The translations under genes and the position numbers were made by a program. A stretch of 45,736 nt of DNA from an uncultured Pseudomonadota bacterium (GTDB taxonomy: Bacteria > Desulfobacterota > Syntrophorhabdia > Syntrophorhabdales > Syntrophorhabdaceae): positions 1 through 45,736 of the forward strand of contig CALMFJ010000083.1 in NCBI GenBank assembly GCA_937862865.1, written 5' to 3'. Numbering within the stretch: the first letter of the stretch is position 1; the number at the start of each line of letters is the position of its first letter. Under the pieces are notes generated by a model. That model made no database searches. It saw nothing but the letters and a program-made list of their open reading frames with translations, and was not told the origin of the DNA. Below, piece after piece: positions 39,013 through 45,736 of the stretch.

Positions 39013-40077
39013 ATGAAGCTCTCCATCAGCGACAGCATAAAGAACATCCCGTACTATCCCAAGGCCCTCATGTACGGCCACGAGGAAGGATGGGTGCGCC
39101 TTTCCTCGAACGAGAACCCCTACCCGCCGTCGGAAGCGGTCCTTGAAACCATTCTGGATGCGCTTTCCGCAGTCAACCGTTATCCCGGCGGGGAGAAGGA
39201 ACTGAAGGACGATCTTGCGGCGCATTACGGGCTTGCCGGTGACAATTTCGTTATCGGCAACGGGTCGAACGAACTGATCGAGATGTCGCTGCGGGCCATG
39301 AAACACGACAGCCGGGACGGTATCATCGTCACTGAATCCTCATTCGCCTTTTACGAGATCGCCGCGAAGATCTACGGGTACACGGTAAAGAAGGTCCCCC
39401 TGAAAAACCTGACCACGGACCTCGGAGCGATCGCCCGTGCCATCGATGACCGGACGAGGATCGTCTTTCTCAACAACCCGCTCAACCCGACGGGGACCAT
39501 GTATGAGGACAGGGAATTTGATGATTTTATCCGGTCCGTTCCCCCGGATGTCCTTGTCGTCGTCGACGAAGCGTACGCGGAGTTTGCACAAAACCCTCAG
39601 TTCCCCGGGACCCTGACATATATAAAGGACTATCCTGTCCTCATCTTCAGGACTTTTTCCAAGGCCTACGGCCTCGCCGGCCTGAGGGTGGGCTACTCAA
39701 TCGGGGATGCGGACCTCGTTTCCTTCCTCGAGCGGACAAAACAGCCCTTCAGCATCAACCTCATCGCCTGCCTCGCCGCGCGGGCGGCTTTGAAGGACGA
39801 AGCCCGGCTTAAAAAGGTCCTCGATAACAGCGCTCAGGCGCGAAGTTTTTATTACGCCGAGCTTAAAGCCATGGGCCTCGAATACGTGCCTTCCGAGGCG
39901 AACTTTGTCCTCATCCGCATAGGTGACGGGGCGGAAGAGATCACCCGCAGGCTTTTCGAAAGGAAGGTCCTTGTCCGTTTCATGGGGTCCTACGGGTTTC
40001 CCGACTGCATCCGCATATCGTTCGGCACGCCGGCCGAAAACAGAAAATGTATTGAAGAGTTGAAAAAACTGACGTGA
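39013..40077 (+). CDS. hisC: Histidinol-phosphate aminotransferase
   Basis: LSSNENPYPPSEAV; NPLNPTGTMY; DEAYAEF; RTFSKAYGLAGLRVGY. Confidence 0.93.
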   Translation: MKLSISDSIKNIPYYPKALMYGHEEGWVRLSSNENPYPPSEAVLETILDALSAVNRYPGGEKELKDDLAAHYGLAGDNFVIGNGSNELIEMSLRAMKHDSRDGIIVTESSFAFYEIAAKIYGYTVKKVPLKNLTTDLGAIARAIDDRTRIVFLNNPLNPTGTMYEDREFDDFIRSVPPDVLVVVDEAYAEFAQNPQFPGTLTYIKDYPVLIFRTFSKAYGLAGLRVGYSIGDADLVSFLERTKQPFSINLIACLAARAALKDEARLKKVLDNSAQARSFYYAELKAMGLEYVPSEANFVLIRIGDGAEEITRRLFERKVLVRFMGSYGFPDCIRISFGTPAENRKCIEELKKLT

Positions 40078-40265
40078 CGGGGCCCGTCCCGGCAGGCCCC
40101 TGCCTGTTTCTTCTTTTGGATTTTTCAGAACATTATTTTTATCCGAACCTCCGTCCTTATGCAACAGGAAATCGGTCAAAGACCCTGCATGTAAGTTTTG
40201 CGGGAACTTTTTCGACGCATGCCGCGTCATACACATTACGACGCACAGATACGGCGGAGGAAAGG

Positions 40266-40487
40266 ATGAAACTGAAAAGTTTAATGATCGTGCTGCTGTT
40301 CGTGATACTCACCGGATGCGCGGTCGCCCCGGTGGACCGGTACTATGCATCGGAGCCGTACTATGCGGCGCCGTGTTGTCCTCCTCCTCCCTGCTGCAGG
40401 CCTGTGTATGGTCATGGAGGATCTTACGGCTACTACGGAGGCGGACACGGCGGTCACCGCGGGCCCGGCCCCCGGCACCACAGGTAA
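40266..40487 (+). CDS. Small Cys/Pro/Gly/His/Tyr-rich lipoprotein
   Basis: MKLKSLMIVLLFVILTGCAVAP lipobox; CCPPPPCCRPVYGHGGSYGYYGGGHGGHRGPGPRHHR tail; gaggaaagg RBS. Confidence 0.75.
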   Translation: MKLKSLMIVLLFVILTGCAVAPVDRYYASEPYYAAPCCPPPPCCRPVYGHGGSYGYYGGGHGGHRGPGPRHHR

Positions 40488-40499
40488 GCCATGTACCGT

Positions 40500-42512
40500 T
40501 CAGTTCCCCACAACAACCGTTCTTAACACCTCGTCAACACTGATCGCACCCTCCTTGAGGAGGATAAGACAGTAATCCTTGAGGGATATCATGCCGGCGG
40601 CGAGGGCCGAATCCCGTATCTCGAGCGTGCTCGCACCTTCTGCGATAAAGTGCCTGATATCTTCGTTGACGTTGAGGACCTCATACACGCCGACCCTGCC
40701 CTTGCTCCCGGAATTCCTGCATGCATCGCAGCCTTTCCCCCTGTACAGCGTCGTACCCCCGGGGATCCCGAGATACTCGCACGCGGCCGCATCCTGGTAT
40801 GCTTCCTTGCAGTTCGGGCAGATCTTCCTGACAAGCCTCTGGGCGACAACCCCGATGATGGACGCGGAAACCAGGAACGGCTCTATCCCCATTTCCGTCA
40901 GACGCATGAACGTGCCGGGGGCATCGTTGGCATGGAGGGTCGTGAAGACAAGGTGGCCCGTCAGTGCTGCTTCGACGGCGATCTTCGCAGTTTCCTTGTC
41001 CCTTGTTTCGCCGACGAGGATGACGTCCGGGTCCTGCCTGAGGAACGCCCTTAAGACCCGGGCGAAGTCAAGACCGATGTCGTGATTGACCTGGATCTGG
41101 TTCACACCCCGCAGATCGTATTCGATCGGGTCCTCCACGGTGGATATGTTCCTCTTCACATCGTTGATCTCCGCGAGAGAACTGTAAAGGGTCGTACTTT
41201 TGCCCGAGCCTGTCGGTCCGGTTACGTAAATAATGCCGTAGGGCTTCTTGATCATCTCCCGGACGATCCCTAGGACCGGGGGGTGCGTGATCAGTTTATC
41301 GAGACCGAGGGTCGTCTGCGTCTTGTCCAGGATCCTTGTACATATCTTTTCGCCAAATTTGGCCGGGACGGTCGATACACGGAAGTCGATGGATTTGTTC
41401 CCCATCTTGATCGTTATCCTCCCGTCCTGGGGAAGTCTGCGTTCCGTGATATCAAGTTTCGAGATGATCTTCACCCTGCTTATCAGGGGAAGCTGGATCT
41501 TTTTGGGGAGCACCATGTCTTCCTGGAGGTCGCCGTCGACCCGGTACCGGACCCTCACCTCTTTTTCCATGGGCTCGATGTGGATATCGCTGGCCCCCTT
41601 CTTCAAGGCCATGGCGATGATGCTGTTCGTCAACTTGATGATCGGGGCGCCTTCGGCCTCTTTCTCGATATCGGGGATGCCGAGGTCCTCGTCGCCGCCC
41701 TCCTCGAGAGCGAATTCCTTCAGAATGTCCGACTGGATGTGGTCCATGGAATCGACAAAGCTTTCGATATCGAGAGAATCGTCCGACTTGACCAGGGATT
41801 TGTATTCTGAATCCATGAATTTCAAAAAGTCGTCCTCGGCGACAATGACGAGGTCGAAGATCACTTTCGGGTATTTCTGCTGCACCGAGCGTTTTATCTC
41901 GTCGATGGCCGTGACATTGCGGGCATCGACGACGGCCAGCGTGATCTTTCCGTTCGTATAGGACGTGGGCAGCATCTTGTGCTTGCGCACCAGCTGTTCG
42001 GGAACGCAGGCCATGATGGCCTCGTCATGCTTGAGCGTCTGAAGGGAGACGGTCCCGGGGGATTCCCTGTTCTTCATCTCCTCGATGCGATCTGCGACGA
42101 TCCTGCTCAAGGCGATCGACAGGGACTGGTGTTCGTGAAGCAGCACGTCAAAATCGTTCTTCATGAGGACCAGTACTTTCGTGTTGCCGGTCGCCATGAC
42201 GGTCGCCGAACGGGGATTTCCCGTGAGCAGGGCCATTTCCCCGAATGCGGCCCCGTTGTTCAATGTCGTGATGGTGACGTCGAAGTCGTTGTTCTTGGGG
42301 TCCCTCTTGCGTATCTCCACCTTGCCGTCAACGATGAGGAACATGGCGTCGCCCGGCGAGCCTTCACGGACGATCGCATGATTGGGCGGGTACGACCTCT
42401 CGATCATTCTCGCGGACAGCCTTAGCAGTTCCTCGTCGGGAAGGTCGCGGAAAAAATCCGTATTCTTTAATAATTCTATCCTGTTGACACTGGGCATGTT
42501 CATTGCGGGCAT
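40500..42512 (-). CDS. GspE/PilB-family ATPase with N-terminal cyclic-nucleotide-binding domain
   Basis: cNMP domain FGEMALLTGNPRSATV; Walker A GPTGSGKSTTLY; VEDPIEY; C-terminal zinc CPNC..CDAC. Confidence 0.92.
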   Translation of the reverse strand: MPAMNMPSVNRIELLKNTDFFRDLPDEELLRLSARMIERSYPPNHAIVREGSPGDAMFLIVDGKVEIRKRDPKNNDFDVTITTLNNGAAFGEMALLTGNPRSATVMATGNTKVLVLMKNDFDVLLHEHQSLSIALSRIVADRIEEMKNRESPGTVSLQTLKHDEAIMACVPEQLVRKHKMLPTSYTNGKITLAVVDARNVTAIDEIKRSVQQKYPKVIFDLVIVAEDDFLKFMDSEYKSLVKSDDSLDIESFVDSMDHIQSDILKEFALEEGGDEDLGIPDIEKEAEGAPIIKLTNSIIAMALKKGASDIHIEPMEKEVRVRYRVDGDLQEDMVLPKKIQLPLISRVKIISKLDITERRLPQDGRITIKMGNKSIDFRVSTVPAKFGEKICTRILDKTQTTLGLDKLITHPPVLGIVREMIKKPYGIIYVTGPTGSGKSTTLYSSLAEINDVKRNISTVEDPIEYDLRGVNQIQVNHDIGLDFARVLRAFLRQDPDVILVGETRDKETAKIAVEAALTGHLVFTTLHANDAPGTFMRLTEMGIEPFLVSASIIGVVAQRLVRKICPNCKEAYQDAAACEYLGIPGGTTLYRGKGCDACRNSGSKGRVGVYEVLNVNEDIRHFIAEGASTLEIRDSALAAGMISLKDYCLILLKEGAISVDEVLRTVVVGN

Positions 42513-42607
42513 ACTGCGTACCTCCCTTACCTAATAATACCGAAGTGCGGCTATTTTTTGAAGTCCGGCGCGCACATCTCCTCTACCCCCGGCGCCGGGT
42601 TCCCGGG

Positions 42608-43264
42608 CTACCCCGCCTGCCCCTTTTTCCTTGCGATCCCGTCCAGGACACGCTGCCTTGCTTGCGGGCCCCACCCGACGATCATCTCCCCGTTCATGTC
42701 GATCGCGGGAACGGCGGTGCGACCGGTCAGCTTCCTCAATTCCGCCGCCCCTGCAGGGTCATTGGCGACATCGATCTCGGTATATGCGATCCCTTGCTGC
42801 GAAAGAAACTCTTTCGCCTGGTTTGCGTAAGGTCACCGCGATGTCATAAACAGCCTTACTTCACTTTGAGCGACCTCAGCACGCCGGGGAGGGTTTTGTT
42901 TCTTCATGAACCCATGCCCGTAATAGACGATCGCTATGCATACAAGCCCTATGACGATCACTGTCGAGACGGCCGATCTTTTCCTCCCGGCCGCGGTGCC
43001 GGGGAGCGCACTGCCGGGCCTGCGGCAGCTCGCCGGCCCCTGTGGCGGAATGTTCCTTTCGGACCAGTATTTCTTGACGATCTCGTAGGCTGAACTCACC
43101 TCTTTCAGCTTCAGCCAGGCCTCCTGCCGCGAAACCGGGTCATCGGATGATTGCGCGGCCTGGCACTTACGCACCAGTTCACGGTACTTCGCTTCTATTT
43201 CGGTTATTGACGCCGATTCGGGAATTTCCAGGACCTTGAACATCCTCCCGGTGAGTTCATCCAT
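42608..43264 (-). CDS. Putative selenoprotein: degenerate J-like domain - TM - glutaredoxin-like domain with Sec (UGA at 42833..42835)
   Basis: Reading through UGA gives MDELTGRMFKVLEIPESASITEIEAKYRELV...STVIVIGLVCIAIVYYGHGF...EVRLFMTSR-U-PYANQAKEFLSQQGIAYTEIDVANDPAGAAELRKLTGRTAVPAIDMNGEMIVGWGPQARQRVLDGIARKKGQAG*. 75 codons including the terminal stop follow the UGA in the same frame. SECIS-like hairpin at 42799-42817. Confidence 0.82.
42799..42817 (-). promoter_or_regulatory. Putative bacterial SECIS hairpin
   Basis: mRNA GCGAAAG-AGUUU-CUUUCGC: perfect 7-bp stem, 5-nt loop with G at loop position 2, beginning 15 nt after the UGA. Confidence 0.75.
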
Positions 43265-43265
43265 T

Positions 43266-43607
43266 TCATCCCTCCTTAATGCTCCCCGCCTTTTCAAAAT
43301 ACAGGGGGCAGAGTTCCGACGAGCCCGGAACGTATTCCCGGCACACCCTGGGCCGTGTCTCATAAATTTCGCAGGAACACAACCCACCGTCACAACGCAG
43401 ATAGAAGCAATGGTCCACCTTCGTGCCCGACCTCGAAATTATCCGGTCGCCCGCCCAGAAGACACTGTTGCCGTCGAGCCTGGCGAGGATATCGGTCCGG
43501 CCTTCTTTTTCCCACCTTTCTCTGTCCCCGGTATCCGCATATGCGATCATATCCACGCTGCAGCAGGCTCCGCACCGGCGGCAGGCTATTGTGCGGGTAT
43601 CCTCCAT
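43266..43607 (-). CDS. YkgJ-family Cys-cluster (Zn/Fe-chelating) protein
   Basis: CRRCGACC ... CFYLRCDGGLCSCEIYETRPRVCREY; stop codon nearly overlaps the selenoprotein start. Confidence 0.9.
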   Translation of the reverse strand: MEDTRTIACRRCGACCSVDMIAYADTGDRERWEKEGRTDILARLDGNSVFWAGDRIISRSGTKVDHCFYLRCDGGLCSCEIYETRPRVCREYVPGSSELCPLYFEKAGSIKEG

Positions 43608-43753
43608 GTCCCGTCGTTATTGTAGCACTTTCGTTGCGGGCCGTGCAGAAAAATCAAGGGACGCGGGGGTATTGCCCCTGTCTTCGTCATAAAATATGCT
43701 GAGGAATTTCTGCAGGAAGAGAGTTCGGGATGGAGAGGATTCTTGCCTGTCAC

Positions 43754-43780
43754 AAAAAGAGCGGGCCCCGAAGGGCCCGC
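43754..43780 (-). terminator. Rho-independent terminator for the HU gene
   Basis: Minus-strand GCGGGCCC-TTCG-GGGCCCGC followed by TCTTTTT. Confidence 0.85.
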
Positions 43781-43790
43781 CGGATATCAG

Positions 43791-44147
43791 TTATTTCTTT
43801 TTGGCTTTCGCTGCCGGTTTCGCCTTCGCAGCGGCTTTTTTCGCCGGGGCCTTCGCGGGCTTTGCCGCGGCCTTTCCATTGACGGCAGCCTTTAATGCCG
43901 CACCCGGGGCAAACCTCGGGACTTTCTTGGCGGCTATCTTGATCTCCTGTCCCGTCCGGGGATTTCTCCCCTTCCTCGCCTTCCGGGAACTGACAGAAAA
44001 CGTTCCGAAGCCGACAAGCGTCACTTTATCACCTTTCTTGATTGCCTGGGTTATGCTGCCGATGACAGTTTCAAATGCCTTTCCCGCCGCTGCCTTTGAT
44101 ATCTTTACTTCCTCGGCTACCTTTTCGATGATCTCTGCTTTGGTCAT
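43791..44147 (-). CDS. HU-family DNA-binding protein with Lys/Ala/Pro-rich C-terminal tail
   Basis: MTKAEIIEKVAEEVKISKAAAGKAFETVIGSI...GFGTFSVSSRKARKGRNPRTGQEI; tail AAKPAKAPAKKAAAKAKPAAKAKKK. Confidence 0.95.
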   Translation of the reverse strand: MTKAEIIEKVAEEVKISKAAAGKAFETVIGSITQAIKKGDKVTLVGFGTFSVSSRKARKGRNPRTGQEIKIAAKKVPRFAPGAALKAAVNGKAAAKPAKAPAKKAAAKAKPAAKAKKK

Positions 44148-44395
44148 TTTACCCCTTCCTTATATAGAGATATATCTATGCTTATCAGGCATCGCGAAGC
44201 CGCCTGTTGCGTAAGGATCGACTCAATGTGTGGCTATAAAAAATATTTATCATAGCTATTGGAAAATTCAAGGTTTTTCGTAAGAAAAATGACATATGGC
44301 CTTACTTTTCCCTGTATTTTTTTCGAACGTTGGTCCCGCGGCCCTTATTTGCTTGCCAAATCATGCGATTTCCACGATAATTCGGGATAATGCAG

Positions 44396-44452
44396 GCTAC
44401 AGGCGATAGGGATAATTCCCATTGCCCGTCGCCTATTGCCTGTAGCCTGGCC
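44396..44452. repeat. Inverted heptad-type intergenic repeat
   Basis: ggctacaggcgataggg ... cccgtcgcctattgcctgtagcc. Confidence 0.75.
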
Positions 44453-44457
44453 TTATC

Positions 44458-45693
44458 ATGAACGTTCTCAGATCATACCGTTTCTCGGTCATACTGATAG
44501 TGTCGGTGGTCCTCGGCGCCGTCATCGGGCTTATTTTCGGCAAAAGCGCGACCGCGCTGAAGCCTCTCGGCGATGTCTTTCTCAACCTTCTTTTTACGGC
44601 AATCGTTCCTCTCGTATTCTTTTCGATAGCTTCGGCGGTATCCGGTATGCCCGATATAAAGCGGCTGGGCCGGGTCCTGTCGGGCATGATCGCGGTGTTC
44701 GTCGTGACAGGGATTATCGCATCTATCATTATGGTGATCTGCGTCCAGGTCTATCCGCCCGCGCGCGGGGTCGTGATCGATTTCGGCGCAAGGGTCCAGG
44801 TCGATCATTTCAAGACATCGGAGCATATTGTCAGGGCTTTCACGGCGACCGATTTCACCGAGGTCCTTTCCAAGAAGAACATGCTTGCCCTGATCATTTT
44901 CTCGATACTTGTCGGGCTGGGAACGGCTGCGGCGGGCCAGAAAGGGAAAGTGTTTTCCAGTTTTCTCGCTTCCGGGAACGAAGTAATGATGAAGGTCATC
45001 TCCTTCATCATGTATTACGCACCCATTGGCCTGTGCGCCTATTTCGCTCATTTTATCGGCACCTACGGCTCTGACCTTCTCAACGTCTATTTCAGAGGTA
45101 TGGCCCTCTACTACCCTGTTGCCGCCCTCTACTTTTTCCTCGCGTTTTCATTATATGCTTACATAGCGGCCCAAAGGCCCGGCGTCCGGAGATTCTGGCG
45201 AAATATCATGCCGGCCAGCCTGATGGCGCTCGCCACGGGAAGCAGCATCGCCACGATACCGTGCAATCTCGATGCGGCAGACAGGATCGGCATCCCCCGG
45301 GACATAAGCGAGGTGGTCATCCCCATAGGCGCGACCATGCACATGGACGGTTCGTGCCTCGGGTCCATCCTGAAGATCGCCTTCCTTTTCGGTATTTTCA
45401 ATATGAATTTCAACGACCCCGTGACCATGCTCCTGGCCGTCGGGATCGCCATCCTCTCAGGAACGGTCATAACGGGGATACCCTCCGGCGGCGTCATAGG
45501 GGAGATACTGATACTATCCCTCTACGGCTTCCCGCTCGAAGCCCTGCCTATCCTCTCGATGATCGGAGCGCTCATCGACCCGCCCGCCACAATGATAAAC
45601 GCCGTCGGTGACAATGTCGCCAGCATGGTCATCGCACGATGGGTAAATGGGAAAGAGTGGTTTCAAAAAGACAGGCAACAGGCTATCTGTTGA
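44458..45693 (+). CDS. Dicarboxylate/amino acid:cation symporter (DAACS family)
   Basis: Polytopic; PLVFFSIASAVSG; HMDGSCLGSILKIAFLFGIF; GTVITGIPSGG. Confidence 0.92.
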   Translation: MNVLRSYRFSVILIVSVVLGAVIGLIFGKSATALKPLGDVFLNLLFTAIVPLVFFSIASAVSGMPDIKRLGRVLSGMIAVFVVTGIIASIIMVICVQVYPPARGVVIDFGARVQVDHFKTSEHIVRAFTATDFTEVLSKKNMLALIIFSILVGLGTAAAGQKGKVFSSFLASGNEVMMKVISFIMYYAPIGLCAYFAHFIGTYGSDLLNVYFRGMALYYPVAALYFFLAFSLYAYIAAQRPGVRRFWRNIMPASLMALATGSSIATIPCNLDAADRIGIPRDISEVVIPIGATMHMDGSCLGSILKIAFLFGIFNMNFNDPVTMLLAVGIAILSGTVITGIPSGGVIGEILILSLYGFPLEALPILSMIGALIDPPATMINAVGDNVASMVIARWVNGKEWFQKDRQQAIC

Positions 45694-45736
45694 GTGCCAG
45701 GACATCGTGCACACTTTTTTGTGCCGGGACATCGTG
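45694..45736. repeat. Tandem direct repeat at window end (GTGCCRGGACATCGTG, period 27)
   Basis: 45694-45709 GTGCCAGGACATCGTG and 45721-45736 GTGCCGGGACATCGTG (15/16 identical). Confidence 0.7.

Noticed and set aside
42503-43093. 196-aa plus-strand ORF
   Set aside because: Antisense shadow of the selenoprotein gene; no recognisable domain and Arg/Pro-rich composition.
1-45736. CRISPR array, rRNA operon or prophage genes
   Set aside because: No regularly spaced direct repeats with unique spacers, no rRNA-like sequence and no phage structural or integrase proteins were seen.

Overview
The window is a 45.7 kb, GC-rich, densely coded bacterial chromosome segment that looks deltaproteobacterial or syntroph-like (taxon is inference). 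Most genes are housekeeping or envelope genes: CopA-type P-ATPase (cut by the left edge), an AsmA/YdbH-like + DUF1318 locus, an AmmeMemoRadiSam locus, M29 aminopeptidase, FprA flavoprotein, CysM, YihY/BrkB, an NtrC-type two-component pair, DUF2520, a second AsmA-like protein, ComF, archaeal-type ApgM, a LapA-LapB-like fusion, DksA/TraR, RsfS, NadD, ProA, ProB, Obg, L27, L21, tRNA-Pro, SurE, FBP aldolase/phosphatase, MiaB, a DUF151 nuclease, PHP, HisC, a cNMP-GspE/PilB ATPase, YkgJ, HU and a DAACS symporter. The most notable observation is a probable selenoprotein missed by normal ORF calling. On the minus strand (43264..42608), a degenerate J-like domain plus TM segment runs through an in-frame UGA at 42835..42833 directly into an intact glutaredoxin-like domain, with UGA replacing the first catalytic Cys (..VRLFMTSR-U-PYANQAKEFLSQQGIAYTEIDV..). 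A perfect 7-bp hairpin with an AGUUU loop starts 15 nt after the UGA, as expected for a bacterial SECIS. The gene is translationally coupled to a YkgJ-type Cys-cluster protein. Other items of interest are a 33-bp duplication of the miaB 5' end flanking an inserted palindromic repeat, inverted heptad intergenic repeats, an apparently exported AmmeMemoRadiSam pair, a LapA-LapB fusion, and a short conserved-looking Cys protein absent from the ORF track.
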